Positions 9,194 to 18,727 are shown, numbered from the stretch's first letter. The stretch is 64,000 nt of DNA from Canibacter zhoujuaniae (GCF_011752005.1 NZ_JAAIJZ010000004.1:1-64000), one strand, 5' to 3'. Made by a program: numbers and translations. The notes: generated by a model not told the origin, from the sequence alone.

Positions 9194-11194
9194 TTAGATG
9201 TCAAGGAAACGCACATCCTTCGCGTTTTGCTGGATGAAACCACGACGGGCTTCAACGTCTTCGCCCATCAAGGTTGCAAAAATTTCATCTGCGGCGGCGG
9301 CATCGTCCATGCTCACCTGCAGCAGCGTGCGAGATTCAGGGTTCATTGTGGTTTCCCACAACTCTTCGTGGTTCATTTCACCAAGACCCTTATAGCGCTG
9401 CACGCCCGACTCTTTCATAAGTCGCTTACCGGCGCCGCGCCCCGCTTCGAGAACACTGTCACGCTCTTCGTCGCTGAAAACAAACTCGTGCTCTGCGTTT
9501 GCCCATTTAATTCGATACAGTGGCGGCTGCGCCAGGTAAACATAGCCCTGCTCAATCAATGGGCGCATGTAGCGGAACAGCATTGTTAATAGCAGTGTCG
9601 TGATGTGCTGACCGTCAACGTCAGCATCGGCCATCAACACGATCTTGTGATAGCGTGCCTTCTCAATATTGAAATCTTCGCCGATACCGGCACCGAATGC
9701 CGTGATCATCGCCTGAATTTCACTGTTATTGAGTGCGCGATCGAGACGCGCCTTCTCAACATTTAGAATTTTGCCGCGCAGTGGCAGAATCGCCTGAGTT
9801 TCAGGGTTGCGGCCGGTTTTAGCCGAGCCACCGGCTGAGTCACCCTCCACAATAAAGATTTCTGAAATACTCGGATCTTTGCTGGAGCAGTCTGCAAGCT
9901 TGCCGGGCATTCCGCCAGACTCGAGCACACCCTTACGGCGGGCTGTTTCACGTGCTTTGCGTGCCGCAAGTCGCGCTGTAGCTGCGCTGATCGCCTTGCG
10001 CACAATCATTTTTGCGTCAGCCGGGTGTGAGTCGAGCCAGTCGGTGAGTTGTTCAGTCACAATGCGCTGCACAAAACCCTTTGCCTCGGTGTTGCCGAGT
10101 TTAGTTTTGGTTTGACCCTCAAACTGCGGCTCATTCAGCTTGACAGAGATAACTGCTGTGAGCCCTTCGCGAACATCGTCACCAGAAAGATTGTCGTCCT
10201 TTTCTTTCAAAAGACCTTTGTCACGCGCATAGCGATTCATAAGTGAGGTTAGCGCCGCACGGAAGCCCTCTTCGTGTGTGCCACCCTCATGCGTGTTAAT
10301 GGTGTTTGCGTAGGTGTGCACACTCTCTGAATAAGCGGTGGTCCACTGCATCGCAATTTCAGCGGAGATCGTTTTATTTTTATCTTCTGATTCAAACGAA
10401 ATGATCTCATCATGCACAAGCTCGGCACGCTTCGCTTTATTGAGGTGCGCGACGTAGTCTTGAATACCGTTCTCGTAATAGAATTCGTTGCGCGGTGGCT
10501 CAGGGGTTACCAGCTCACCGTCTTCATTTTCAACCGGTTCTTGCGCACGCAGGTCGGTAAGTGTGATGCGCAGACCCTTATTTAGGAACGCCATCTGCTG
10601 GAAGCGTGCCCTGAGCGTTTCATAATCGAAAATGATGGTTTCAAAAATGTCTGCGCTCGGCCAGAACCGAATCTTGGTGCCTGTTTCGTCGGTGGCTTCG
10701 CGTTTTTCAAGCGGCGCATCTGTCACGCTCTTGGTAAACGACATGCCCCATTTGTAGCCCTGCCGTTTAACCTCAACCTCCATGCGCTCAGACAGCGCGT
10801 TTACAACTGATGATCCAACACCGTGCAAACCGCCTGACACTGCATACCCACCACCGCCGAACTTACCGCCAGCGTGCAGCACGGTGAGCACAACCTCAAC
10901 AGTGGATTTGCCCTCAGTTGGGTGCGTATCCACCGGAATACCGCGGCCGTTGTCGATAACCTCAACGCCGCCATCTGCCAAAATTGTGACGTGAATGGTG
11001 TCACAGTAACCGGCTAGCGCCTCATCAACGGAGTTGTCAACAATTTCATAAACCAGGTGGTGCAAACCGCGGGGACCGGTAGAACCGATGTACATACCCG
11101 GGCGCTTTCTAACAGCCTCGAGACCCTCGAGCACCTGAATTGACTGGGCTCCGTATTCAGGCTTCTGGGCTTCTTCGTTTGCGGTCGAATTCAT
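9194..11194 (-). CDS. gyrB: DNA gyrase subunit B
   Basis: 666 residues from the ATG at 11194, which has AGAGAAG 8 nt upstream; the ORF could extend to 11239 but lacks support there. The GHKL ATPase motifs are EIVDNSVDEALAG, DNGRGIPVD and GGLHGVGSSVVNAL. The TOPRIM motifs are EGDSAGGSAKTGRN and MADADVDGQHI. The C-terminal GyrA-contact segment is RYKGLGEMNHEELWETTMNPE. ATPase and cleavage-assisting subunit of gyrase. Confidence 0.98.
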   Translation of the reverse strand: MNSTANEEAQKPEYGAQSIQVLEGLEAVRKRPGMYIGSTGPRGLHHLVYEIVDNSVDEALAGYCDTIHVTILADGGVEVIDNGRGIPVDTHPTEGKSTVEVVLTVLHAGGKFGGGGYAVSGGLHGVGSSVVNALSERMEVEVKRQGYKWGMSFTKSVTDAPLEKREATDETGTKIRFWPSADIFETIIFDYETLRARFQQMAFLNKGLRITLTDLRAQEPVENEDGELVTPEPPRNEFYYENGIQDYVAHLNKAKRAELVHDEIISFESEDKNKTISAEIAMQWTTAYSESVHTYANTINTHEGGTHEEGFRAALTSLMNRYARDKGLLKEKDDNLSGDDVREGLTAVISVKLNEPQFEGQTKTKLGNTEAKGFVQRIVTEQLTDWLDSHPADAKMIVRKAISAATARLAARKARETARRKGVLESGGMPGKLADCSSKDPSISEIFIVEGDSAGGSAKTGRNPETQAILPLRGKILNVEKARLDRALNNSEIQAMITAFGAGIGEDFNIEKARYHKIVLMADADVDGQHITTLLLTMLFRYMRPLIEQGYVYLAQPPLYRIKWANAEHEFVFSDEERDSVLEAGRGAGKRLMKESGVQRYKGLGEMNHEELWETTMNPESRTLLQVSMDDAAAADEIFATLMGEDVEARRGFIQQNAKDVRFLDI

Positions 11195-11343
11195 GCAGCT
11201 AACTTCTCTTTCAGAAATGACCCTTGAGAGGCCAAACATAACCCTGGGGGCACAATTACCCTAATCCTATCAAAATTAGGGCCTCCTAGGGGCTTTTTTA
11301 AGCTGTCTAGTGGGTGATTTTTGGGATAGTGAGACTCTGATTT

Positions 11344-11838
11344 TTACCCGTAAGTATCGCGTGGCCCTCTGCCCGGCACAACGCGCCTGCCGTGCCGCCA
11401 TGAAACGGTGCCCGGTGCCTTCACCTCAACCGTGCGCACCTGGGCATCCGGGTATTCCTCTTTCAAGCGCTTCACAATGGTGCTGCTGAGCAGCCGTAAT
11501 TCAGTCGCCCACGCGGTGGAGTCACACGCAACCACTAATTTGCCGTTAACTAAACCCTGCACTTCTGTGTGGGCCGCTACATTTGAGCCGACGATTTTTT
11601 CCCAGTTCGCAACAACTGCAGCATTTGCTAACCGCACCGTGAAGCCTTCGCGCTGCATAAACGAGTCGACTATCTTCCCGATCGGTTGTGGATCCCGCCC
11701 TCGCTCAAACGGTTGCGTTTTTGCCCGCTGCTGATTTTCCACGCGGCGCATCTCATCAACTGTTTTGCGGGTGCCACCCCACACTTTGACACTCAGCAAA
11801 TACTGCTCTTCCAGGCGGCGGCGAATTTTGTCGTTCAT
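11344..11838 (-). CDS. dciA: DciA/DUF721 family protein, replicative-helicase operator
   Basis: 164 residues. The C-terminal half is the DUF721 KH-like domain (NWEKIVGSNVAAHTEVQGLVNGKLVVACDSTAWATELRLL). The N-terminal part is basic and likely disordered. The family, DciA, is the helicase loader-like factor of bacteria lacking DnaC/DnaI and interacts with DnaB. The gene overlaps recF by ATGA, so it is co-translated in the dnaN-recF-dciA block. Role assigned by family and position. Confidence 0.88.
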   Translation of the reverse strand: MNDKIRRRLEEQYLLSVKVWGGTRKTVDEMRRVENQQRAKTQPFERGRDPQPIGKIVDSFMQREGFTVRLANAAVVANWEKIVGSNVAAHTEVQGLVNGKLVVACDSTAWATELRLLSSTIVKRLKEEYPDAQVRTVEVKAPGTVSWRHGRRVVPGRGPRDTYG

Positions 11839-13067
11839 TCAACACCGGCCTTTGCAAAAACAGTTTGCGGATCAGCGCTAACCTCTGATTTAACCAACCG
11901 GCCACCGCTAATAATAAAAGTCTGCCAGGGCATGCCCGATGGAATATCTGCGGCAACAGCGGCGGTTATGATCACCTGCTCATAGTCACCGACAGCCGTC
12001 ATCAAACTTTCGCGTCGTTTGGCATCAAGCTCAGCAAAAACATCGTCAAGAATCAAAACCGGGTCTTCGCTATTAAGCTCGGCACGCATAAGTTCAGCTA
12101 TTGCCAGTTTCAGACTGAGTGCAACCGACCATGATTCACCATGACTTGCATACCCCTTCACAGGTAGGCCGTTTAGCTCTAACTGTAAATCATCACGGTG
12201 CGGGCCAATCAGTGTTTGACCACGCTCAATTTCAGCTCTTTCCAGGCGGTCAAGCTGAAATTTAAAATCCGCGCTCAATGTTTCACGTGAAACATTGCTC
12301 AAGTGATCAAAAACCTCAGAGCCATCTACCCCCGCGTATGCCCCCGCAACATAGGGGCGTGATTCTTTTGCTGTTGCGGTTTCATAAAGGGCTAATCCCG
12401 GTCTGTGATCCGCCCCAACAAGACCCTTATAAGCTTCTTTTAAATAAGGCAGTAAATCATCAACAAGCCGCCGCCGTTCCGCCATCACCCGTGTGCCCAA
12501 AAGCAGCAGATGAGAATTCCAAAATTCCAGATTCTCCCGAAACCCTGACTGGTGTGGATTGCCGCGAATAGCGCGCAATAGCGATGACCGTTGTTTTACA
12601 ACGCGTTCGTATTCTTGTAACACCCCGGCAAAAATCGGATTGCGACTAACAATTGCAGAGTCTAGAAAACTGCGCCGCGCACTCGGCTCGCCGCGCACTA
12701 TTTGTAAATCTTCAGGAGCAAAAACAACTGTTGTGAGGTAGCGTGTGAGCTCGCGTGGGGCAATAGAGTTACCGTTGAGCTGAGCTTTTTTGCCGCGCCC
12801 ACTCTGGAGCTGCACATCCATTGCTTTTGTTGAGCCGGTGTGTGCAACAGTAACTCTTAAAACTCCGGTGTTCTCACCCGCTTTTAAAAGCGGCGCATCA
12901 CTCGATACACGATGTGATGAGAGTGAGTCAAAATAGGCAATACCCTCAATTAAGTTGGTTTTGCCCTGCCCGTTATGGCCAAGAATTAGAACTTTGCCCG
13001 CATCAAACTCAACCTCCAAATTTTCATAATTTCGGAAGTTGTGTAACTCTAATCTCTTAATCCACAT
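11835..13067 (-). CDS. recF: DNA replication and repair protein RecF
   Basis: 410 residues, an SMC-like ABC ATPase. Walker A ILGHNGQGKTNLIEG lies near residues 29-43. The signature region is SWSVALSLKLAIAEL. Walker B is PVLILDDVFAELDAKRR. Loads RecA at gaps with RecO and RecR. The coding sequence contains a perfect parS site at 12279-12294, translated as NVSRET, so ParB binds inside this gene. It follows dnaN by 21 bp. Confidence 0.97.
   Translation of the reverse strand: MWIKRLELHNFRNYENLEVEFDAGKVLILGHNGQGKTNLIEGIAYFDSLSSHRVSSDAPLLKAGENTGVLRVTVAHTGSTKAMDVQLQSGRGKKAQLNGNSIAPRELTRYLTTVVFAPEDLQIVRGEPSARRSFLDSAIVSRNPIFAGVLQEYERVVKQRSSLLRAIRGNPHQSGFRENLEFWNSHLLLLGTRVMAERRRLVDDLLPYLKEAYKGLVGADHRPGLALYETATAKESRPYVAGAYAGVDGSEVFDHLSNVSRETLSADFKFQLDRLERAEIERGQTLIGPHRDDLQLELNGLPVKGYASHGESWSVALSLKLAIAELMRAELNSEDPVLILDDVFAELDAKRRESLMTAVGDYEQVIITAAVAADIPSGMPWQTFIISGGRLVKSEVSADPQTVFAKAGVE
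12279..12294. other. parS site 1 (inside recF)
   Basis: Perfect palindrome TGTTTCACGTGAAACA, the conserved chromosomal parS. About 2.2 kb on the dnaN side of oriC, and the only parS on that arm in this window. Confidence 0.95.
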
Positions 13068-13088
13068 GTGCCTAGAAGGCGCAAACTT

Positions 13089-14231
13089 TTATCGCTGCAA
13101 GAGATTTGGCTGCAATAGATAGCGGAAACTAGTGTCGTCAGCCGAGTCTTTGCTGCGCTGCCCTGAGATTAACACCGGGCCAGGCTTTCCTGGCACGCTC
13201 GTTGCAGTGAATGCAATACGAGTAAATTCACTGTTTGCGCCGTTTAAGCCGTCGCGAAGAAAACTAGGGCGCAGTGAAATAACCACATCGTCACCTACGA
13301 GGTGTGTGTCAACCGACTGTGTTGCGCGACCGGCCTCGCCGCCTGTTCCTTCGAGAGTCACCTGCCCGTCAACAAAGTTAAATCTGACAGCTGCGTGCTG
13401 CTCAACAACGATTGAAACTAGATCTACTGCCTGGCGCAGGTCACCGGTGTTAATAACCGCGAAGTTTTCAACCGTCTCTGGAAACAGACGCTCAACCGGC
13501 GGGTAGTTACCAGAAATCAGTGTCGAGGTTATTGACCTGCCATCACCAATGAATCCGATGAGCTGCCGATCACCGTTTTTCTGGATCACAATTTTAATAG
13601 TTTCGGCTTTCGCCAAAAGCTTTGAGACCTCATGAATGACCTTTGCGGGCACCAAAGCTTCGTGCTCTGTTTCAGCATCGTGATTTTCCCAATCAATCCC
13701 GCGCATCGCAACCCGGTAGCGGTCTGTTGCGGTTAGGGTCAGCACGTTTTCTTTTGTTTTTAAGTGCACACCGGTAATAACGGGGGTTACATCTTCGCTT
13801 GATGCAGCAGGAAATACTTGATTTACCGCAGTAACAAAATCAGAGCCGCGCACTTCACCTGTAATCTCTGTCAGGTCTGGAATTGCTGGATATTCTTCAA
13901 CCGGCATTGCTGGCAAATTAAATGAAGCAGCCCCAGAGCTAATTTGCAACTGGTTTGCGACCAGCTCAAGTTCAACCGTATCGCCCGGCAGCTTATTTGC
14001 AATTGTTGCAAGCAATCGCCCCGCAACTAGAACACGACCAGATTCATTAATCTCAGCCTGCACAGTTGTTTTTGCTGACACCTCAAAGTTAAAAATTGAG
14101 AATGTGACGTTGCCATCGTGTGCCTCAAGCAGAATGCCACCGAGAATTGGCTGTGCTGCACGTGCTGGCAACATTGCTACTGGAAAACCAACAGCTTCTG
14201 CAAACACTTCACGGTTCATGCTAAAACGCAT
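13089..14231 (-). CDS. dnaN: DNA polymerase III sliding clamp, beta subunit
   Basis: 380 residues from the ATG at 14231, which has GGAG 9 nt upstream and gives the usual N-terminus MRFSMNREVFAEAV. An in-frame start at 14336 would add 35 atypical residues. It shows the three-domain clamp pattern, with SEDVTPVITGVHLKT and a C-terminal RYLLQPNL near the peptide-binding pocket. Forms the homodimeric ring that tethers the polymerase. First gene of dnaN-recF-dciA, reading away from oriC. Confidence 0.97.
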   Translation of the reverse strand: MRFSMNREVFAEAVGFPVAMLPARAAQPILGGILLEAHDGNVTFSIFNFEVSAKTTVQAEINESGRVLVAGRLLATIANKLPGDTVELELVANQLQISSGAASFNLPAMPVEEYPAIPDLTEITGEVRGSDFVTAVNQVFPAASSEDVTPVITGVHLKTKENVLTLTATDRYRVAMRGIDWENHDAETEHEALVPAKVIHEVSKLLAKAETIKIVIQKNGDRQLIGFIGDGRSITSTLISGNYPPVERLFPETVENFAVINTGDLRQAVDLVSIVVEQHAAVRFNFVDGQVTLEGTGGEAGRATQSVDTHLVGDDVVISLRPSFLRDGLNGANSEFTRIAFTATSVPGKPGPVLISGQRSKDSADDTSFRYLLQPNLLQR

Positions 14232-14339
14232 TGCGATGCTCCTATATTTAAGTGCTTGAAACCCAACACACTGAATGTAACTGTCTTTAATTTTTACATA
14301 CGTGTATGTGATTTTGTAATTTCCCTTGGGTGACAAGGA

Positions 14340-14600
14340 CTAACGAAAAATTTGATCAGCTTTGTAAATAACAGTTAGTAGTAATAGGGGCTGTGGATAC
14401 TGTTGATAACTAGCTTGTGCCCTTAAAAATCAATTGAACTACACATTTGTAAGTTGTTTATTAACAGTTAATAGCAATGTTTACCGCTAAATTACGCAGA
14501 TGTAATTAGTTGTCCACAATCCACAGATTGTAGGTGTTAATACACAAAAAGTCACAGAAAATTTTGGTTATCCACAGGTGCCGTGTTTAAATCACGATTT
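14340..14600. other. oriC: Probable chromosomal origin oriC (dnaN-dnaA intergenic)
   Basis: The 419-bp gap 14232-14650 is AT-rich and lies between dnaN and dnaA, the usual actinobacterial site. DnaA-box-like nonamers are TTATCCACA 14568-14576, TTGTCCACA 14510-14518, GTATCCACA (minus) 14400-14392, TTATCAACA (minus) 14409-14401, TAATACACA 14538-14546 and CAATCCACA 14517-14525. Gene strand bias flips close by, and five parS sites surround it. Further boxes lie beyond dnaA. Confidence 0.85.
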
Positions 14601-14650
14601 TTGGAATAAATAATTAAGTTGGGCATGAGCTGTTTAAGAAGCTAAATTCT

Positions 14651-16162
14651 CTATTTTCCCGGTGATTTGATTCGTGTTGTGAGCTCTGAGATTGTTGTGT
14701 AAACCTTCGCATCGCTCCCGAGCAGCTGTGAAATTTTCTTTGTTGCGTGTAGCACAGTTGAGTGGTCGCGCCCGCCAAAGAAAGAACCTATTTTGGGCAG
14801 TGACAGACTTGTGAGCTCCCTGCACAGATACATCGCAACTTGGCGTGCGAACGCAATATCTTTTGACCTCCCAGGCCCGGTTAGCTCATCATTTGAGACA
14901 CCAAAATACTTTATGCAGGCATCGATAATCTCTTGCGGTTGAATGTCTGCGGCTGCATCGTCTGGCAGACTGCCTTTTAGTGCGGTTTGCACTAATTCAA
15001 GGGTGACATCCTCTTTATGCAAGCTCGCAAACGCAGTAACGCGCAATAGAGAGCCCTCAAGTTCGCGAATATTAGAGGTAATTTTGGAGGCGATGTATTC
15101 AAGCACATCGTTACTGAACTGCAGATCGTCACGCTGTGCTTTTTTCTGCAGAATTGCGATACGGGTTTCTAGGTCGGGAACATGAATATCGGTTGATAAG
15201 CCCCATGTGAAGCGTGACAGCAAACGCTCTTCAAAACCCTGCAACTCCCGCGGCTGCACATCACTCGTTAAAACCACCTGCCGGTTGCTGTCGTGCATCG
15301 CATTAAAAGTGTGGAAAAACGTTTCTTGAGTTTCCATTTTGCCGCTGAAAAACTGCACATCGTCAACAAGCAGAACATTATATTCGCGCCAGCGAGTGTT
15401 AAATTCTTGACCTCGACCCTGCGAAATTGAGTTGATGTAGTCGTTGGTAAAGTCTTCAGCATTCACATAACGCACTTTTAGATCAGGGTTTAATTCGAGC
15501 GCATGATTACCGATCGCGTGCAACAGGTGTGTTTTACCAAGCCCAGAACTACCGTATATAAAAAGCGGATTGTATGAATTTCCGGGCGCTTCTGCCACGG
15601 CCAGCGCGGCTGCGTGCGCAAGATTATTTGTTTGCCCAATAACAAAACTGTCAAATGTGTGTTTTGGATTCAGCTGTGTTTCAAGATTTGGTGTTACAGC
15701 GCGAGTTTCAATATTTTGGGGGCGGATCGCCGGCGCTGCTGGATTTACTGTAACCGGTGCAGCAGCTGTTTCTGCCTGTTTTGCAGTTTCTGTGTGCCCC
15801 CACGGATTTATCGGTTTTACCTCATTAACTGGGGTGGGATCTTTTGCTATTTCCGGTGCTGCTGTTTTTGGTGTTTCAGAAAGTTCAGGAACTTCTTCGA
15901 GATTAATAACTGTAATGTCGTTGAGATTACTGGCCTCGGGGATTTGTTTGAAAGCCTCAATGATTTGCAGCCGCAGGCTCATAATGATACGGTGCGTGAA
16001 TTTTAGATCGACTTCAAGGAAGAGAAAACCATCTGCGCTGCCCTGTGTGCGAGCAAGACGCAATTGAGCCCAGTATGAGGGTGTGACCGCGTTGTTGCGA
16101 AGAATTGCGATAACTTGATCCCAAATGTTTGCTTCAGTGCCCAAAATAATGCCGATCCACAA
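14651..16162 (-). CDS. dnaA: Chromosomal replication initiator DnaA
   Basis: Up to 503 residues. N-terminal domain I (ANIWDQVIAIL) and a Pro/Ala/Thr-rich linker of about 80 residues precede the AAA+ core: Walker A GSSGLGKTHLLHAIG, Walker B VLLVDDVQFFSGK. The domain IV DnaA-box-binding signature is GGRDHSTVLHATKKI. The start is uncertain: only TTG codons are available at 16162 and 16144, neither with a clear ribosome site; the second gives the more typical length. Divergent from rpmH. Confidence 0.96.
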   Translation of the reverse strand: MWIGIILGTEANIWDQVIAILRNNAVTPSYWAQLRLARTQGSADGFLFLEVDLKFTHRIIMSLRLQIIEAFKQIPEASNLNDITVINLEEVPELSETPKTAAPEIAKDPTPVNEVKPINPWGHTETAKQAETAAAPVTVNPAAPAIRPQNIETRAVTPNLETQLNPKHTFDSFVIGQTNNLAHAAALAVAEAPGNSYNPLFIYGSSGLGKTHLLHAIGNHALELNPDLKVRYVNAEDFTNDYINSISQGRGQEFNTRWREYNVLLVDDVQFFSGKMETQETFFHTFNAMHDSNRQVVLTSDVQPRELQGFEERLLSRFTWGLSTDIHVPDLETRIAILQKKAQRDDLQFSNDVLEYIASKITSNIRELEGSLLRVTAFASLHKEDVTLELVQTALKGSLPDDAAADIQPQEIIDACIKYFGVSNDELTGPGRSKDIAFARQVAMYLCRELTSLSLPKIGSFFGGRDHSTVLHATKKISQLLGSDAKVYTTISELTTRIKSPGK

Positions 16163-16479
16163 AGAGTATTAACAGGAGTTATACACAAAATACTGCAAAT
16201 TATTACCGTTTTTTGGCGCAATTACAGAAAATTGTGGAAAACTATCACGGAGATATCCACAATACCGCGATGCGCGGCGTGGAAGCTAACCGAATTTTTC
16301 TGATACTCCACTAACGGCTGATTCTGCAGTTAAATGCGCCGTGTGTTGTGGAATATTTTTGCCATAACAGGGTGTTTACGCTACAGTTAATTATTTGTAT
16401 GGTGCATATATTTGTGTCGCCTAGATAGTTGCAACCTTAAAAGGTTGTGAATCCAGTCTTATTTTCATGGAGAATTTTT
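16163..16479. promoter_or_regulatory. dnaA-rpmH divergent promoter region with DnaA boxes
   Basis: 317 bp without a gene. DnaA-box-like sites are TTATACACA 16179-16187, TTTTCCACA (minus, near 16233-16241), ATATCCACA 16253-16261 and TATTCCACA (minus, near 16346-16354). They suggest DnaA autoregulation or a bipartite origin. An AT-rich stretch 16385-16420 probably holds the rpmH promoter. GGAG at 16469-16472 serves rpmH. Confidence 0.65.
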
Positions 16480-16617
16480 ATGAGCAAGCGTACATTCCAG
16501 CCAAATAACCGCCGCCGTGCCAAGAAGCACGGCTTTCGCCTGCGCATGCGCACCCGTGCTGGTCGTGCGATTCTAGCTGCACGTCGCCGCAAGGGTCGCA
16601 GCAAGCTCAGCGCATAA
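16480..16617 (+). CDS. rpmH: 50S ribosomal protein L34
   Basis: 45 residues, highly basic, beginning MSKRTFQPNNRRRAKKHGFR and ending RRRKGRSKLSA: complete and typical. GGAG precedes the ATG. First gene of the rpmH-rnpA-yidD-yidC-khpB-rsmG run. Confidence 0.98.
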   Translation: MSKRTFQPNNRRRAKKHGFRLRMRTRAGRAILAARRRKGRSKLSA

Positions 16618-16630
16618 GCTATCTGCTGCC

Positions 16631-16984
16631 ATGGCGGGCACGCACCGCATTAAGCGAGGCGAAGACTACCGCCGCATTGTGCGCAGCGGCTACCGCGTGG
16701 GAGGCAGGCTCAGCCTGGCCCACGCGGTTTTACTGTCCCCTGAAACACCCAGTCAGTTTGGGTTCATCATTTCAAAAACTGTCGGCAATGCTGTGACGCG
16801 CAATCGTGTGCGCAGACGCTTAAAAGAAATCTGCTACCAATCCGTGAAAGATGGCTTTTCTGGTGCGGCTGTTGTTTTTCGAGTGTTTCCAGGGGCGGCA
16901 GAAGCTAGTTTTCAAGAGCTTGAAAATGCGATCCGCAAGCAGCTTGAGCGACTAAATCGGGAGCTGATTGATGCGAGTAACTAG
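16631..16984 (+). CDS. rnpA: Ribonuclease P protein component
   Basis: 117 residues. The conserved RNR-type motif is in SKTVGNAVTRNRVRRRLKEI, which contacts the P RNA, and FGFIISKTVG is the preceding strand. Together with the catalytic RNA it removes tRNA 5' leaders. It starts 13 bp after rpmH and overlaps yidD. The final third, RKQLERLNRELIDASN, is helical and diverges in the family. Confidence 0.96.
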   Translation: MAGTHRIKRGEDYRRIVRSGYRVGGRLSLAHAVLLSPETPSQFGFIISKTVGNAVTRNRVRRRLKEICYQSVKDGFSGAAVVFRVFPGAAEASFQELENAIRKQLERLNRELIDASN

Positions 16985-17276
16985 ATTGATACGGGTGCTT
17001 GTGCTGCTGCCGCGCAACTTTGCGATCGGGTTTATGCGTCTCTACCGCGCGATAATTTCTCCGCTTTACGGCGATGTTTGTAAATACTATCCAAGCTGTT
17101 CGCGGTACGCTTTAGAGGCATACCAACAGCGATCCTTTGTTATTGCCACAGGGTTGACCGTGTGGCGTCTGCTTCGCTGTAATCCATTCTCCCCTGGTGG
17201 CGTCGACCATGTGCACCGGGCAAAACAACCAAACACCGAACTGACTCGCGGCGGTTTTGTGCGACCTGCGAGTTGA
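16971..17276 (+). CDS. yidD: Membrane protein insertion efficiency factor YidD
   Basis: 101 residues. It contains the family core LYRAIISPLYGDVCKYYPSCSRYALEAYQQ with the three conserved cysteines (two here plus LLRCNPF), and FSPGGVDHV. Peripheral inner-membrane factor assisting YidC/Sec insertion. The ATG at 16971 has GGAG upstream and lies inside the end of rnpA, a 14-bp overlap. Confidence 0.95.
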   Translation: MRVTRLIRVLVLLPRNFAIGFMRLYRAIISPLYGDVCKYYPSCSRYALEAYQQRSFVIATGLTVWRLLRCNPFSPGGVDHVHRAKQPNTELTRGGFVRPAS

Positions 17277-17289
17277 AAGGCGTAAGTAA

Positions 17290-18246
17290 ATGGGCTTTTT
17301 TGAAACACTGTTGTGGCCGATCCGTTGGGTCGTGGAAGCTGTGCTGGTGCTGTGGCACAACCTCTTCACTGCCTTAGGTCTCGAGTCTGCCTCGGGTATC
17401 ACCTGGGTGCTAGCCGTCCTCGGGCTTGTTGTTGTTGTGCGCTCTCTGATCATCCCGCTGACACTTAAGCAGATTCGCAGTCAGCGCAAGATGATGGAGC
17501 TTGGCCCAGAAATGCGCAAAATCCAAGCTAAATACAAGGGCAAGCGCGATCAGTTCTCGCAGCAGCAGATGCAGCAGGAAACCTTTGCGCTCTATCGCAA
17601 ACACGGCACAAATCCGCTCGCTTCGTGTTTCCCAATACTGGCGCAGATGCCTATTTTCTTTGCGCTGTTCTACGTGCTACGCAATGCTGCAAATAATGTG
17701 CCCGGTATCGGTTTTATGACACAGGAGCTAACAAGCTCCTTCAATAACGCAGTTTTCTTGGGTGCTCCGCTGAAGATGTCGTTTGGTGAGGCGAGAGACG
17801 CTGGTGAGTGGAGTGTGCTTATTCTGCTCGGTGTGATTATGGTGCTTATGATCGCCAGCCAGTTCTTCACACAGCTGCAAATTATGTCGAAAAACGTCTC
17901 AGACGAGACGAAGGCATCACCCATGTATCGACAGCAAAAAGTGCTGCTCTACGTGATTCCGTTCGCCTTCCTCTTCTCAGGGTTCATCTTCCCACTTGCT
18001 TTGAACATCTACTGGTTCTCTTCAAACATCTGGACAATGGTGCAGCAGGCGATAGTTATTAACCAAATGCCAACTCCAGGGAGCGAGGCGTGGCGCAATC
18101 GTCAGGCGCGACTGAAGGCTAAAGGAAAACTCACAGACGATGAGGTAGCTGAGCTAAACCGTGTCGAGGGCGTAAAAAACACTGCGGGCCAGCGGCAGCA
18201 GCCGATGAGCGCAAAGCGCGCGAAAAAGAAGGGTGGCAATCAGTAA
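17290..18246 (+). CDS. yidC: Membrane protein insertase YidC/Oxa1
   Basis: 318 residues with the short Gram-positive/actinobacterial YidC architecture: a membrane-proximal start (MGFFETLLWPIRWVVEAV), five predicted spans, the cytoplasmic hairpin after the second span (KQIRSQRKMMELGPEMRKIQAKYKGKRD), and a basic C-terminal tail KRAKKKGGNQ. Inserts proteins with or without SecYEG. Its stop overlaps the khpB start. Confidence 0.96.
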   Translation: MGFFETLLWPIRWVVEAVLVLWHNLFTALGLESASGITWVLAVLGLVVVVRSLIIPLTLKQIRSQRKMMELGPEMRKIQAKYKGKRDQFSQQQMQQETFALYRKHGTNPLASCFPILAQMPIFFALFYVLRNAANNVPGIGFMTQELTSSFNNAVFLGAPLKMSFGEARDAGEWSVLILLGVIMVLMIASQFFTQLQIMSKNVSDETKASPMYRQQKVLLYVIPFAFLFSGFIFPLALNIYWFSSNIWTMVQQAIVINQMPTPGSEAWRNRQARLKAKGKLTDDEVAELNRVEGVKNTAGQRQQPMSAKRAKKKGGNQ

Positions 18247-18725
18247 TGACTGAGAACGTTCAAAATACTGAAGATCTGTTAGAGCTTGAGGGTGATCTCG
18301 CAGCCGACTATATTGAAGGTTTGCTCGATATTCTAGATTTTGACGGTGATTTAGATCTTGCTGTTGTAAACGGTCGCGCCACTGTATCTGTTACAGGCGG
18401 GGGTGAAGAGCTAAATCGGGTCGGAACTCCTAAAGTTGTGCAGGCGCTGCAAGATCTCACCCGGCTTGCGGTGCAGCGTGAGACCGGCGAGTTTTCACGG
18501 CTGATTTTGGATATTGGCGGATCGCGCCAGGCGCATGAAGAGAAACTGCGCAAGCGCGTTGATTACGCGATTACCCAAATTATTGCAGGGCGTGAAAGCG
18601 TTGAATTTAGCGGTCTTTCTTCTTACGAACGAAAGCTCATTCACGATTACGTCGCGGAATGTGGCTATAAATCTGAGTCTCAGGGTGAGGGCGCAGACCG
18701 TCGTTTAGTGGTCTCTGCCGCCTAA
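18246..18725 (+). CDS. khpB: KH/R3H RNA-binding protein (Jag/KhpB/EloR)
   Basis: 159 residues. An acidic start, then a KH-like domain about residues 20-75 (AADYIEGLLDILDFDGDLDLAVVNGRATVSV, and the Gly-Gly-rich link), then an R3H domain at the C-terminus (SSYERKLIHDYVAECGYKSES). No Jag-N domain, as usual in actinobacteria. The family links RNA binding to cell-elongation control. Its stop precedes a parS site by 2 nt. Confidence 0.93.
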   Translation: MTENVQNTEDLLELEGDLAADYIEGLLDILDFDGDLDLAVVNGRATVSVTGGGEELNRVGTPKVVQALQDLTRLAVQRETGEFSRLILDIGGSRQAHEEKLRKRVDYAITQIIAGRESVEFSGLSSYERKLIHDYVAECGYKSESQGEGADRRLVVSAA

Positions 18726-18727
18726 AT

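Noticed and set aside
9172..9255. Longer gyrA reading starting inside gyrB
   Set aside because: Overlaps the gyrB end; the GTG at 9171 has a ribosome site and matches family length.
6638..11000. Many open frames antisense to gyrA and gyrB
   Set aside because: Shadows of well-conserved genes with no start signals or family features.
11250..11315. Inverted repeat CCCTAAT/ATTAGGG plus CCTAGG and T6 between dciA and gyrB as terminator
   Set aside because: The T run lies on the plus strand, while both neighbours are on the minus strand; its direction does not fit dciA-gyrB transcription.
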